A stretch of DNA of 64,000 nt from Bacteroidota bacterium (GCA_026416125.1 JAOAFT010000003.1:18022-82021), one strand, 5' to 3'. Positions 9,988 through 19,370 are shown, counted from the stretch's first letter. The notes: generated by a model not told the origin, from the sequence alone. Program-made: numbers and translations.

Positions 9988-10127
9988 CGACAACAGCGTT
10001 AATCATTATGTTGGGTACATGGGCAGTAATTTCCTATTTTACTGTACGGTTTTTTCTCCGAATTTTTCGGTCGCCGCATCTCCATAATCCTACGGAAGAT
10101 GCTCTTGAAGATCAGTTGAAAGAGTAA
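9984..10127 (+). CDS. 47-residue MetS-like small subunit of the NSS transporter
   Basis: Begins at an ATG that overlaps the transporter stop (ATGA at 9984-9987), indicating translational coupling. The protein has one hydrophobic helix (ALIIMLGTWAVISYFTVRFF) followed by a short charged cytoplasmic tail ending in acidic residues. Small single-helix partners of this size are known for bacterial NSS transporters (MetS), where they are needed for activity. The sequence is too short for firm homology by eye; the call rests on size, topology and overlap. The next gene, proB, starts 6 bases later, so all may be in one transcript. Confidence 0.65.
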   Translation: MTTTALIIMLGTWAVISYFTVRFFLRIFRSPHLHNPTEDALEDQLKE

Positions 10128-10133
10128 CGTGGC

Positions 10134-11267
10134 ATGCAAAATTTGAAAAATGCTCTAAATCAACCGATAACGATTGTTATTAAAGTCGGGACGAATTTAC
10201 TTGCCGATAAGGAGTGCGGTATTCAAGTTGAGAGAGTACAAGCTCTTGCAAAAAGCATTTGTGCACTTCGTTCGCAAGGATTGCGCGTGGCACTTGTCTC
10301 TTCTGGTGCTATTGGTGCAGGAGTAGCTGCATTGAAACTTCAAAAGCGACCAACCCTTATCCCAGAGAAACAGGCAACAGCTGCAGTAGGTCAGCCATTG
10401 CTTATGGAGGCATACGAGAACGCATTTCGGCAGTATAACCAACCTATTGCACAGATTCTCTTAACGAAAGATGATTTCACTATTCGCCATCGATACGTCA
10501 ATGCCCGTAATACCTTTCGTGCTCTCTTTGAATATGGAGTTGTTCCCATTATCAATGAAAATGATACTGTTGCTGTTGAAGAGATAAAACTCGGGGACAA
10601 TGACAATCTCTCTGCACTGGTGGCAACACTTCTTGAGTCGACAATGCTCATTATTCTAACAGATATCGATGGTTTCTATGATGATGACCCACGTGTGAAT
10701 CCGAATGCAAAACGAATTCATATAGTGGAGGAGATAACACCACAAATTGAACGACTTGCTCGAAAAAACATAAGTGAATTGAGTACTGGGGGAATGGTGA
10801 CGAAACTTCAAGCTGCTAAACGATGCGTTCAGGCAGGGATCACGGTTGTAATTGCTGATGGTCGCGATCCTTCTATTCTCTCTGCAATTACAAGTGGTAA
10901 ACCAGTTGGTACAGTCTTCCTACCATCTGAGAAGAAACTCCCTCAACGCAAACAGTGGATTGCACTCGTTTCCAAGCCTGTTGGTGGAATTGTTGTCGAT
11001 AGTGGTGCAAAACATGCTATTCTAGTAAAGAAGAAGAGTTTGCTTCCAAGCGGAATCGTACGTGTACACGGAACTTTTGATGCCAAAGATATTGTATTCA
11101 TCCACGACGAGCATGGTACTCTCCTTGGTAAAGGGATTACAAACTTCTCATCGAGTGAAATTGAACTCATAAAAGGGAAAAAGAGTAGCGAGATTGAATC
11201 AATTGTGGGATGGAAAGCCCCTTCCGAAGTGATTCATCGAGATAACTTAGTTATTGGAGGTGTGTAA
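10134..11267 (+). CDS. proB: Glutamate 5-kinase ProB
   Basis: Phosphorylates glutamate to glutamyl-5-phosphate, the first step of proline synthesis. The 377-residue protein has the amino-acid kinase domain (VIKVGTNLL at the start, SSGAIGAGVA, NENDTVAVEEIKLGDND, and the GGMVTKLQAA nucleotide-site motif) and a C-terminal PUA domain from about residue 283 (PVGGIVVDSGAKHAIL). It is full length for the two-domain form. Its stop overlaps the proA start by one base (TAATG), so the two are translated together and the unstable product can be passed on. Feedback inhibition by proline is usual for the family. Confidence 0.95.
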   Translation: MQNLKNALNQPITIVIKVGTNLLADKECGIQVERVQALAKSICALRSQGLRVALVSSGAIGAGVAALKLQKRPTLIPEKQATAAVGQPLLMEAYENAFRQYNQPIAQILLTKDDFTIRHRYVNARNTFRALFEYGVVPIINENDTVAVEEIKLGDNDNLSALVATLLESTMLIILTDIDGFYDDDPRVNPNAKRIHIVEEITPQIERLARKNISELSTGGMVTKLQAAKRCVQAGITVVIADGRDPSILSAITSGKPVGTVFLPSEKKLPQRKQWIALVSKPVGGIVVDSGAKHAILVKKKSLLPSGIVRVHGTFDAKDIVFIHDEHGTLLGKGITNFSSSEIELIKGKKSSEIESIVGWKAPSEVIHRDNLVIGGV

Positions 11268-12514
11268 TGATCAATGTACAACAGAAAGCTGCAGATGTAC
11301 GCGAGGCAAGTAGAATACTATACTCTGCAACGACGGAAAAGAAGAACCTCTTTTTACGAAAACTAGCGCACTACCTTAAAGATCAACGTCGCAACATCAT
11401 GATTGCAAATCGACAGGATATGGAAGCGGCACAAGAAGCTGGGTTATCAAAAGTTCTTCTTGATCGATTACTCTTGAATGAAGAACGCATTGAACAAATG
11501 ATCGCTGGGGTACATGCAGTAATAGCGCTTCCTGATCCCGTTGGAAAGATTGTTAGTAGAAAGAAACGACCGAATGGTCTGATTATCGAACGCATGCGCG
11601 TTCCACTTGGTGCGGTTGGAATTATTTATGAAGCCCGGCCGAATGTTACAATTGATGCATCAATTCTATGCCTGAAAGCTGGGAACGCCGTTCTTCTGCG
11701 TGGTGGTTCAGAAGCCTTGTGCACAAATGCAGCACTTGTTTCTGTTTTAAAGGTTGCGTTGGAAAAAACAGGTCTTCCAGCATCATGTGTTGAATTTATC
11801 GATTCGCCAGATCGTACTGCGGTAACAGAAATGCTCAAGCAAGATAAGTACCTCGATGTCATCATTCCTCGTGGAAGCCAATCGTTTATACGATTCGTTG
11901 CTGAAAACTCAACAATTCCTGTTATTATGCACGGTGAGGGGAATTGTCATGTGTTCATCGATAAATCAGCGAACCTCACAATGGCAGAGGAAATTGTATT
12001 CAATGCAAAAGTACAACGTCCATCTGTATGCAATGCTACAGAAAAATTACTTGTTCATAAAAGTATCGCAAAGAAATTTCTTCCACGTATTGCAAAACGG
12101 TTGCAAGAAGCGCACGTTGAATTACGAGGAGATGATTATGCCCGGTCTATTCTTCCCTCTATTCTACCAGCAACGGAGGAGGATTGGTATCGTGAGTATC
12201 TTGATTTGAAGATAGCAGTTAAGGTTGTTTCTTCAGTAGAAGAGGCTATTCAGCACATTAATAAGTACGGCAGTCATCACTCCGATGCTATAGTAACAGG
12301 AACAAAATCTGTTGGTGATAAGTTTTTAAGAGAAGTAGATTCAGCTGCTGTTTATGTCAATGCCTCAACGCGCTTTACTGATGGGTATGAGTTTGGAATG
12401 GGGGCAGAAATTGGAATTAGCACACAAAAGTTGCATGCTCGAGGTCCAATGGGGCTTGAAGAGCTAACCTGTACAAAATTCATCGTTCGTGGAAAAGGAC
12501 AAATCCGCAAATGA
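11267..12514 (+). CDS. proA: Gamma-glutamyl phosphate reductase ProA
   Basis: NADPH-dependent reduction of glutamyl-5-phosphate to glutamate semialdehyde, second step of proline synthesis. The 415-residue aldehyde-dehydrogenase-fold protein shows VGIIYEARPNVTIDA, LRGGSEA, PRGSQSFIRF, and the catalytic cysteine in QRPSVCNATEKLLV. It closes with the family motif GRGPMGLEELTCTKF-like (ARGPMGLEELTCTKFIV). The third enzyme, proC, is not in the window. A promoter-like sequence lies 35 bases downstream, so the proBA unit probably ends here, although no hairpin terminator was seen. Confidence 0.96.
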   Translation: MINVQQKAADVREASRILYSATTEKKNLFLRKLAHYLKDQRRNIMIANRQDMEAAQEAGLSKVLLDRLLLNEERIEQMIAGVHAVIALPDPVGKIVSRKKRPNGLIIERMRVPLGAVGIIYEARPNVTIDASILCLKAGNAVLLRGGSEALCTNAALVSVLKVALEKTGLPASCVEFIDSPDRTAVTEMLKQDKYLDVIIPRGSQSFIRFVAENSTIPVIMHGEGNCHVFIDKSANLTMAEEIVFNAKVQRPSVCNATEKLLVHKSIAKKFLPRIAKRLQEAHVELRGDDYARSILPSILPATEEDWYREYLDLKIAVKVVSSVEEAIQHINKYGSHHSDAIVTGTKSVGDKFLREVDSAAVYVNASTRFTDGYEFGMGAEIGISTQKLHARGPMGLEELTCTKFIVRGKGQIRK

Positions 12515-12548
12515 AATTACTTGAATTTGTGAATTTTGTAATAACTTT

Positions 12549-12579
12549 TTGACACATTGGACTGAAAATTCTATATTTG
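12549..12579 (+). promoter_or_regulatory. Strong sigma-70-type promoter upstream of marR
   Basis: TTGACA (12549-12554), a 17-base spacer and TATATT (12572-12577) form a near-consensus promoter. The bases TATATTTG (12572-12579) also fit the TAnnTTTG -7 element of Bacteroidota promoters. The next start codon is at 12803, so a transcript would carry a leader of about 215 bases without a supportable open frame. The 12580-12802 stretch may be a structured leader or hold a small RNA. Confidence 0.6.
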
Positions 12580-12802
12580 TTATTGAATCTATCGAGGCAA
12601 AGAGGCAGTTGTTAAAGGGACATTCGTTCGAGAAGGAGCAGCTTTCTTAAAATCGCAAACAGTTGTTTCAACATGGGGGAGGCAGTCGAAGTATTATTGA
12701 TAACAGTATTTGTCTGAAGAAACTCAGCAACAGTTCTCCCTTGGATGCTATTGGTTTGTACGGAGTGCTAGAACAAACTATATACTATAGAAAGGGAATG
12801 AT

Positions 12803-13282
12803 ATGAGTACAAAAAAGCAGTACCCCCCAAAGGTACAACGCGCTCTCTCTCTTTACCTCAAGCTTATCCGTGCGCACGATACCTTGTATCTTCTCACAGG
12901 TGAATTTATTCGGAAGCATGGGCTTACTCCCATGCAGTTCAGTGTAATGGAGGCAATTGCTCACAAAGGACCGATGCTTATGGGAGAGTTGACAAAAACA
13001 CAGCTCACAACAGGCGGTAATATTACGGTGGTTGTTAATAATCTTGTTGAGCTTGGTTTAGTAAAACGTGTACAGAGCAAAAAAGATCAACGTGCATCGT
13101 ACGTACATCTTACCTCAAAAGGGAAAAAAACATTTTCAAAGATCTTCAAACCACTTTCACAGTACATAACTCAAATGGCTTCTGTACTTACAGAAAAAGA
13201 ACAAGAAGAACTTGCTTATTTATTGAAGAAGTTAGGAATAACAGTTGCAGAGACAGATATCACTTTAAGCGTGTATAGATAA
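12803..13282 (+). CDS. MarR-family transcriptional regulator
   Basis: A 159-residue winged-helix repressor of the MarR type. Seen: helical dimerisation ends, LTPMQFSVMEAIAHKGP leading into the DNA-binding helices, a recognition segment (TTGGNITVVVNNLVELGLV) and the wing motif KRVQSKKDQRASYVHLTSKG, in which the D.R pattern is the family signature. Such proteins sense small phenolic or oxidising compounds and usually control neighbouring genes. Here the next gene, 41 bases on, is an FMN reductase, so a redox- or quinone-responsive pair is plausible. Start ATG at 12803 follows AAAGGGAATGAT. Confidence 0.88.
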   Translation: MSTKKQYPPKVQRALSLYLKLIRAHDTLYLLTGEFIRKHGLTPMQFSVMEAIAHKGPMLMGELTKTQLTTGGNITVVVNNLVELGLVKRVQSKKDQRASYVHLTSKGKKTFSKIFKPLSQYITQMASVLTEKEQEELAYLLKKLGITVAETDITLSVYR

Positions 13283-13323
13283 ATTATACTCTTGTTCTGG
13301 GGTATAAGCTGAGAGGTGCCTCC

Positions 13324-13890
13324 ATGGATAAAATGGGACCGGTTCAGGTTGTTGGTTTATGTGGAAGTCTGCGTAAGTATTCGTACAACGGAATGCTACT
13401 CGCACGAGCTCTATTCTATGCCAAACTGAAAGGTGCAGAATGTATTCGTTACCCTTCGGAACATCTTATACTGCCATTGTTGAACGAAGATAGTTTACTC
13501 GACGGTGTACCATTGGTAGTTCGTAACCTGAAGCAAATTGTAGGAAATGCAGATGTTCTTTTCATCGCTACGCCTGAGTACAATCACTCAATATCGGGTG
13601 TTCTTAAAAATGCACTTGATTGGATTTCGTATAAGGGTAATCCACTCGAAGGGAAAGTAGCGGGAATAATGGGAGCTTCCACGGGACAATTTGGCACAGT
13701 TCGAGCACAAATCCACCTCCGCCAGATTCTCTCAGCTTTAGGGGTACACGTAATTGAAAAACCTCAGCTTTTTGTTCCTTATGCGGCACAAGCTTTTCGT
13801 GATGATGGTTCTCTCTCTGATCACCATCTTGAAACAATAATAGAACAACTTGTTGATATTTGTTTACTGAATGCACAGGGGAAGAAGTAG
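13324..13890 (+). CDS. NAD(P)H-dependent FMN reductase
   Basis: A 188-residue flavodoxin-fold oxidoreductase. The N-terminal phosphate-binding loop is GSLRKYSYNG, and the flavin loop is TPEYNHSISGVLKNALDW, typical of the YieF/ChrR and SsuE-like family; MGASTGQFGTVRAQ is also conserved there. Members reduce flavins, quinones, chromate or azo dyes by two electrons. The upstream MarR gene on the same strand suggests inducible control. It is too short and lacks the N-terminal extension for ArsH, so an arsenic role is not claimed, even though an ArsB/NhaD permease lies convergent four bases away. Confidence 0.85.
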   Translation: MDKMGPVQVVGLCGSLRKYSYNGMLLARALFYAKLKGAECIRYPSEHLILPLLNEDSLLDGVPLVVRNLKQIVGNADVLFIATPEYNHSISGVLKNALDWISYKGNPLEGKVAGIMGASTGQFGTVRAQIHLRQILSALGVHVIEKPQLFVPYAAQAFRDDGSLSDHHLETIIEQLVDICLLNAQGKK

Positions 13891-13894
13891 AATC

Positions 13895-15151
13895 CTAGTG
13901 TGCCCATGCTTGCATGAGAGTTAGTGTGCCCCAGTACACCAGCGTTTGCATGATTGTAAGAGGAATTCCTACACGTGCAAATTCCCAGAAGGTAAGAGTA
14001 TGGTGGGAACGGCGTTCAGCGTTTTGTATAATGATAACATTACTTGCTGCACTTAGAATGAGAGCATTGCCGGCAATTGTACTTCCTGCAGCTAAGGCAA
14101 GTAGCCCGACATTTGAGACATTTGCAGTGAGTAAAAGTGGTTGGTAGAGCGCAACCGAGGGAACATTCGAGATAAATTGACTTAGCACGAGACTCACGCC
14201 GAGAATAGTTGGTATTTGTCGAATGTCTACAGGTAGGCGGTCGAGTACCGATTGGAAAAATCCTGATTGCCACACAGCTTCCATCAAAACAAACATTGAT
14301 GCAAAGAAAATGAGAGTGGGCCAATCAATTCGTTTAACGATATTCCATCGTTTGGTACTCCCTACCAAAATTGGAAGTGCACCAAAGAGAGCGATATACG
14401 TAAGCCGAAATTCTGCTTTTAGCCCGAGCGCAACAATAATAATTTTAAGTACAATAAGAACGAAAATACTGTGGAGTGATATCCGAGCAAGAAAAGCTAA
14501 CTCATGATTACGTATCGGCTCTTGTGAATGTTTCAAGTTGTCATCGTGGAAATGGTCATGGTAAAAACACTTAAGTATGGCATATGTGATGAACATATTG
14601 AGAATTGTTGGAAAAAGGAGCCATTGTAAAAACTCCAAAAATGGGTTCTGGAACCGACCACTTAGTGCAATTAACAAGTTCTGCGGATTACCAATTGGGC
14701 TACATACACTCCCCGTAGTTACAGCAAACGCTAAAGCAAGGAGGAGCACGTTGGGTGGAATGTGGTGCTTCCGTGCGAGAAGAAGGACAACCGGTGTTCC
14801 AATAATAGCAAGTGTGTCATTCATAAGTACAGCCGAGGTAAAGCCGAAAACAAAAAGTATCGATAGCAACAGGGTATCGATTGTTTTTGCGCGCTTAAAA
14901 ATGTGGTAGGTAATATGAGCAAGGTATCCACTTTCCTCTAAAGCTTGTCCAACGACAAACATCCCAAAGAGAAAAGCTAAAACATCAAGATTGATAGCAT
15001 GGAAAGCATCGTTGAGAGATATCGAACCAGTTATGAGAACAACGAAAGCTCCCCCCAGCATTGCCAGCCAAATTGGAATTCTTATGTGCCCAATTTGTCT
15101 GACTGCAATGAGGAGAAACACAATACTTAATGTGAGTAGTGGGATATTCAT
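13895..15151 (-). CDS. ArsB/NhaD-type ion-transporter superfamily permease
   Basis: A 418-residue membrane protein with ten or more hydrophobic helices. The repeated IT-superfamily hairpins are visible: FGFTSAVLMNDTLAIIGTPVV and, in the second half, SQFISNVPSVALYQPLL, each with the Asn-Asp or Asn-Val-Pro core. Also typical is GSVCSPIGNPQNLLIAL. Relatives include the arsenite pump ArsB, the Na+/H+ antiporter NhaD and the SLC13 carriers, so arsenite, Na+ and dicarboxylate remain possible. No ArsA or ArsR is adjacent. It converges with the FMN reductase with only 4 bases between the stops. Confidence 0.78.
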   Translation of the reverse strand: MNIPLLTLSIVFLLIAVRQIGHIRIPIWLAMLGGAFVVLITGSISLNDAFHAINLDVLAFLFGMFVVGQALEESGYLAHITYHIFKRAKTIDTLLLSILFVFGFTSAVLMNDTLAIIGTPVVLLLARKHHIPPNVLLLALAFAVTTGSVCSPIGNPQNLLIALSGRFQNPFLEFLQWLLFPTILNMFITYAILKCFYHDHFHDDNLKHSQEPIRNHELAFLARISLHSIFVLIVLKIIIVALGLKAEFRLTYIALFGALPILVGSTKRWNIVKRIDWPTLIFFASMFVLMEAVWQSGFFQSVLDRLPVDIRQIPTILGVSLVLSQFISNVPSVALYQPLLLTANVSNVGLLALAAGSTIAGNALILSAASNVIIIQNAERRSHHTLTFWEFARVGIPLTIMQTLVYWGTLTLMQAWAH

Positions 15152-15432
15152 ATTTAATACCTCAATATAGTAAAAATTTTTGTGGGTACAGTAGTCCTAC
15201 ATGAATAGTGTATGCGAAAAAATACATGAACACTTAAGTTCAAAGGCGATAAATACTAACCATTTGAGCAACAATTCATGTGTACAACACTGTGAAAGGT
15301 TCTATCAAAACTGCTAAATTAGCAATCCTTGCGAAAGACAGAGTGATGATGACCATGATCGTAGGGAAATTCTTCTGAAAGAAATACAGTGGAGCAATTC
15401 TTGCATAAAGAATTATTACCCTATACAATTCC
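15152..15432. other. Spacer without supportable gene
   Basis: This divergent spacer between the ArsB/NhaD permease (minus) and the lepA promoter holds no open frame with a ribosome site and no tRNA-like fold. It should contain the minus-strand promoter of the permease, but I cannot place it with confidence. Confidence 0.5.
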
Positions 15433-15461
15433 TTGCTCTTCCATGCATTTTCAAGTATATT
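15433..15461 (+). promoter_or_regulatory. Promoter upstream of lepA
   Basis: TTGCTC (15433-15438), 17-base spacer, TATATT (15456-15461). The -35 region TTGCTCTTCCAT closely matches that of the tRNA-Leu promoter at 30830 (TTGCTTTTCTAT). Predicted transcription start is near 15468, just before a terminator-like hairpin. Confidence 0.55.
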
Positions 15462-15475
15462 GTATTTGAAGGAAG

Positions 15476-15526
15476 GAGTAAAGAGTGGTGAAGATTGTGC
15501 TTTCACTCTTTACTCTTTTGTTTATT
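15476..15526 (+). terminator. Terminator-like hairpin (possible attenuator) in the lepA leader
   Basis: A perfect 12-base stem, GAGTAAAGAGTG (15476-15487) with CACTCTTTACTC (15504-15515), closes a 16-base loop and is followed by a T-rich run (15516-15526). It meets the criteria of an intrinsic terminator. No plus-strand gene lies upstream for 1.5 kb, and the promoter at 15433 sits immediately before it, so it would act on the lepA transcript itself or end a ~60-base RNA. Confidence 0.6.
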
Positions 15527-15542
15527 TAGGCGGTACAGTACA

Positions 15543-17342
15543 ATGGATACAATTCGCAATTTTTGTATTATTGCACACATTGATCACGGAAAATCTACGC
15601 TTGCTGATCGATTACTAGAATTCACAGGAACAATCCCTGCACGTGAAATGACGAAGCAGGTACTCGATGATATGGAACTCGAGCAAGAACGTGGTATTAC
15701 CATTAAGCTCCATGCTATACAACTCAAATACAAATCTCACAATGGAAAACAGTACACACTCAATTTAATCGATACACCTGGGCACGTTGATTTTACGTAT
15801 GAAGTTTCCCGATCGTTAGCTGCGTGCGAAGGGGCTATCCTTGTTGTTGATGCAACACAGGGAGTCGAAGCTCAGACAATTTCAAATTTGTACTTGGCAA
15901 TTGATGCAGGTCTCGAGATTATCCCTTTCATCAATAAAATCGATTTACCAAGTGCAAAGACGATGATTGATACTGTAAAGAAACAAATCATTGATCTTAT
16001 TGGTTGTAAAGAAGAAGAGATTATTTTGGGAAGTGCAAAATCGGGGATAGGTACAGAAGAAGTTCTAGAGGCAATTGTAAAACGAATTCCTTCTCCAAGA
16101 GGTAACCCCAATGCACCATTGAAAGCACTAATTTTCGACTCAGTTTTTGATGAGTACCGTGGAGCTGTAGCATATGTTCGCGTGTTCGATGGTACTGTAC
16201 GTGAAAAAGACTGGATACGTTTCTTTTCGAGTGGAAAAGAATTCCAGGCTGATGACATTGGAATATTAGAATTGGAGAGAAAACGAACAGGAGTACTCTC
16301 TGCAGGTGACGTTGGATATATTATTGCAAATGTGAAGGATGTGCATGACACAAAAGTTGGAGATACAATTACCCTGGTGAGTAACCCAGCACCTGAACCT
16401 CTTCCAGGGTACAAGGAAGCTAAACCAATGGTGTTTAGCGGAATTTATCCAACGAATAGCGATGATTTTCCAGAGCTTCGTGAAGCTCTCGAAAAACTTC
16501 GACTCAACGATGCGGCACTCGTCTTTGAACCTGAAACCTCTGCAGCCTTAGGGTTTGGTTTCCGTGCAGGATTTCTTGGATTGCTCCATATGGAGATTGT
16601 TCGTGAACGTCTTGAACGTGAATACAATCAAAGCTTAATTAATACGGTACCCAACGTTGAATACCGTGTCATTAAAACGAACGGTGATGTTGTGTTAGTT
16701 GATAATCCAGCACTCATGCCAGAGCCAGTCGTGATTGAACGAATTGAAGAACCGTTTGTGAAAGCCCAAATCATTACTCCAACTGAATATATTGGGAATA
16801 TTATGAAATTATGCATGGATCGACGTGGAGTTCATCGCAATACGACGTACCTCAGTCCTGATCGTGCGGATATTCATTTTGAACTTCCACTCGCAGAAAT
16901 TATTTTTGACTTCTATGATAAACTAAAATCCCTCTCTCGTGGTTATGCGTCGTTCGACTATGAGTTTTTAGAGTACCGTGAATCAGACCTAGTGAAACTT
17001 GATATTCTCCTCAATGGTGAACCGGTTGATGCACTTTCAGTTATTGTTCATCGCTCGAAAGCATACGAATGGGGGAGGAAGCTATGCAGAAAACTCAAGG
17101 AGTTGATCCCACGTCAGATGTTTGAAGTAGCAATTCAGGCTGCGATTGGAAGCAAAGTTATTGCACGTGAAACGCTTAGTGCACTTCGGAAAAACGTCCT
17201 TGCAAAGTGTTACGGCGGAGATATAACTCGAAAGCGAAAACTCCTTGAGAAACAAAAAGAAGGGAAAAAACGTATGAAACAGGTTGGACGGGTCGAAGTA
17301 CCACAAGAAGCATTCTTGGCGGTTCTCTCAATGGAAGATTAG
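15543..17342 (+). CDS. lepA: Elongation factor 4 (LepA), back-translocating GTPase
   Basis: Ribosome-associated GTPase that can reverse translocation and affects initiation and assembly. From ATG 15543 the product is 599 residues, the usual LepA length; an in-frame ATG 16 codons upstream would add a non-conserved tail. Seen: G1 [10 protein letters not shown]2 region [11 protein letters not shown]3 DTPGH, G4 NKID, then domain II, the EF-G-like domains and the LepA-specific C-terminal part ending with [19 protein letters not shown]. Signal peptidase genes follow on the same strand, an arrangement also known from E. coli (lepA-lepB). Confidence 0.96.
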   Translation: MDTIRNFCIIAHIDHGKSTLADRLLEFTGTIPAREMTKQVLDDMELEQERGITIKLHAIQLKYKSHNGKQYTLNLIDTPGHVDFTYEVSRSLAACEGAILVVDATQGVEAQTISNLYLAIDAGLEIIPFINKIDLPSAKTMIDTVKKQIIDLIGCKEEEIILGSAKSGIGTEEVLEAIVKRIPSPRGNPNAPLKALIFDSVFDEYRGAVAYVRVFDGTVREKDWIRFFSSGKEFQADDIGILELERKRTGVLSAGDVGYIIANVKDVHDTKVGDTITLVSNPAPEPLPGYKEAKPMVFSGIYPTNSDDFPELREALEKLRLNDAALVFEPETSAALGFGFRAGFLGLLHMEIVRERLEREYNQSLINTVPNVEYRVIKTNGDVVLVDNPALMPEPVVIERIEEPFVKAQIITPTEYIGNIMKLCMDRRGVHRNTTYLSPDRADIHFELPLAEIIFDFYDKLKSLSRGYASFDYEFLEYRESDLVKLDILLNGEPVDALSVIVHRSKAYEWGRKLCRKLKELIPRQMFEVAIQAAIGSKVIARETLSALRKNVLAKCYGGDITRKRKLLEKQKEGKKRMKQVGRVEVPQEAFLAVLSMED

Positions 17343-17356
17343 AGAAAGGGAATATT

Positions 17357-18262
17357 ATGGGAACATCAAAGAAGCGCGAACAGCAGCAAGAACAAAAGCC
17401 AAAAACATTCAAAGAAAAAGTTATTGCTTTTTTCAAGGAATTGGGAATTGTTCTTGGTTTGTTTCTTCTCATTAACAATTTTGTTGTTGCATCGTTTCTT
17501 GTACCAACGGGTTCGATGGAAAATGAAGTACTTACCGGTGAGATGCTTTTTGTCAACAAATTTATTTACGGTGGTACTTCACCGCGCAATATCCCATTCA
17601 CGAATGTACGTCTTCCGTGGTTTCGGCTTCCTGCTCTCCGCGATGTTCAACGGGGTGATGTCATTGTGTTTGTTTTTCCAGGGAATCGCGACGAAGTACA
17701 GCCGGAAGAGTTCACCTTTTATTTAAAACGGTGCATAGGGATTCCTGGAGATACCATCCTTATCCGAGATCGAGCGGTGTACGTGAATGGGACATTGATG
17801 CCTTTGCCACGGCGTGTCAAATTCGATCGGAGCTGGTCGATTCCAGCTCACTATGCTGATGAAGCAATCTTCCCGAAAAATTCTGGATGGAATAGTGATA
17901 ACTATGGTCCTATTGTGGTTCCTTACAAAGGAATGCACATTGCTCTAACACCTGAAAATTATGATGCATGGGAAATTTTTATTCGAAGGGAAGGACACGT
18001 TCCATCTCGAGTCGGTAATCTCATCTATATTGACGGAAAGCTCACAAATCACTACACTGTTGAAAATGACTACCTCTTCGGCATGGGAGATCATCGGGAC
18101 AATAGTCTCGATAGTCGGTACTGGGGTTTTATACCCAAAGAGAATCTCGTCGGTACACCGATGATTGTGTATTGGTCGTGGGATGTAAATATTCCACTCT
18201 ATGATATTTTTGGTCGACTTGCATCCGTGCGTTGGGGTCGAATTGGTTCACTCATTAAATAA
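17357..18262 (+). CDS. lepB: Signal peptidase I (copy 1)
   Basis: Membrane-bound serine protease that removes signal peptides from exported proteins. The 301-residue protein has a charged N-terminus rich in Lys, Glu and Gln, one membrane helix (about 28-48), then the catalytic serine in PTGSMENE (Ser53) and the general-base lysine in FYLKRCIGIPGD (Lys124). Box E is GDHRDNSLDSRYWG. An insertion of about 70 residues between boxes D and E is longer than the minimal enzyme. It starts 14 bases after lepA and is followed by a second copy. Confidence 0.94.
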   Translation: MGTSKKREQQQEQKPKTFKEKVIAFFKELGIVLGLFLLINNFVVASFLVPTGSMENEVLTGEMLFVNKFIYGGTSPRNIPFTNVRLPWFRLPALRDVQRGDVIVFVFPGNRDEVQPEEFTFYLKRCIGIPGDTILIRDRAVYVNGTLMPLPRRVKFDRSWSIPAHYADEAIFPKNSGWNSDNYGPIVVPYKGMHIALTPENYDAWEIFIRREGHVPSRVGNLIYIDGKLTNHYTVENDYLFGMGDHRDNSLDSRYWGFIPKENLVGTPMIVYWSWDVNIPLYDIFGRLASVRWGRIGSLIK

Positions 18263-18336
18263 TTGAAATAATTGACACTTTTGAAGCCTTCAATAATTGA
18301 GGAAAGTGAAGTTGGCGGATCGGTTTGTAAATTTCA

Positions 18337-19131
18337 ATGCAATGTTTTCACAGTGAGAATAGAATAGACATAAGGGTACTGCTTAAGGAGTATGGCATTA
18401 CTCTCCTTGTAACAGTATGCGCTGCTTTTTTCTTGAAGACATTCGTCGTTGATGCGTATAGCATTCCTTCTCTCTCTATGCAACCAACACTTCTTCGAGG
18501 TGATTATATTATTGTGAATAAACTCGCATACGGCATCAGTATACCAGGGACAACTATCAAAATACCAGTTGGGAGGGCTATTCGTCGTGGAGAAGTTATC
18601 GTTTTTAATTTTCCGGAACTTCCAAATAGCCATGGTGTCTTCATCAAGCGATGTGTAGGACTCCCCGGTGATACAGTGGTATTGTATAAAAACACCGTCG
18701 TTATCAATGGTAAAAGTTTTCCGGAGCTACATTCGACTCCTGAGTATTTTGAACATTCATGTGATGGTGGCTACCGGTTTAAAGTGCCTCAACGCGGTGA
18801 CACGCTCTGGTATTCAGATCTGAAGAGTGAATTGCTACAAAGTGTTATTGAACGGGAAGGTCATCGTGTTATATTTCACAACGATACGACATTGTACGTA
18901 GATGGTCACTTCGTACAATACTACATTATTGAAGACAACCACTACTTTGTCCTTGGAGACAATTATGAACATAGTTACGATAGTCGACACTGGGGATTCG
19001 TGCCAGAACATTTGATTGTGGGAGAGGCGTTAATAATCTACTGGTCGTGGGATACAGAAGTTCCTACAACGACATTTGCTGAACGATTTCGGATAATACG
19101 ATGGGAAAGAATAGGAAAGTTGATACACTAA
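18337..19131 (+). CDS. Signal peptidase I (copy 2)
   Basis: Paralog of the preceding gene, 264 residues. A membrane helix (about 19-38) precedes the catalytic serine in PSLSMQPTL (Ser47, giving SM-P context) and the lysine dyad partner in VFIKRCVGLPGD (Lys104). Box E is GDNYEHSYDSRHWG, where the usual D-N-S is changed to E-H-S. The 74-base gap before it holds a short AT palindrome but no certain promoter. The copies differ enough to have different substrate preferences, or one may serve under a particular condition; neither looks broken. Confidence 0.92.
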   Translation: MQCFHSENRIDIRVLLKEYGITLLVTVCAAFFLKTFVVDAYSIPSLSMQPTLLRGDYIIVNKLAYGISIPGTTIKIPVGRAIRRGEVIVFNFPELPNSHGVFIKRCVGLPGDTVVLYKNTVVINGKSFPELHSTPEYFEHSCDGGYRFKVPQRGDTLWYSDLKSELLQSVIEREGHRVIFHNDTTLYVDGHFVQYYIIEDNHYFVLGDNYEHSYDSRHWGFVPEHLIVGEALIIYWSWDTEVPTTTFAERFRIIRWERIGKLIH

Positions 19132-19370
19132 TTTCTACGGTTGCTTCGGTGGACTGAGTAATGTACACCTGTAAGAGTGGAAGATCTATCAATTGAATAC
19201 TATGGATTGAACTCACACCAACTAATGTGTGTACAGTACTCTGGTGCATGGTGAGTACGCTTCACTATATCAAAGGGGGGATGTGATGCATTGTACAAGA
19301 GTTCTACCGAACAAGAATTGCACTTGTATTGATATCTCTCGGAATTATTTTCACTTTATGGAAGTATTTC

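Noticed and set aside
13290..13325. TPP-riboswitch-like words (GGGG ... CTGAGAGGTGCC) before the FMN reductase
   Set aside because: The order of words is wrong, the second conserved box is absent, and the stretch is too short before the start codon.
13324..13890. ArsH assignment for the FMN reductase next to an ArsB-like permease
   Set aside because: The protein lacks the ArsH extension and its motifs fit the general YieF/SsuE-like family; the permease is convergent, not cotranscribed.
15276..15506. Minus-strand 76-codon frame in the lepA leader
   Set aside because: Overlaps the promoter and hairpin of lepA; no ribosome site; composition unlike neighbouring genes.
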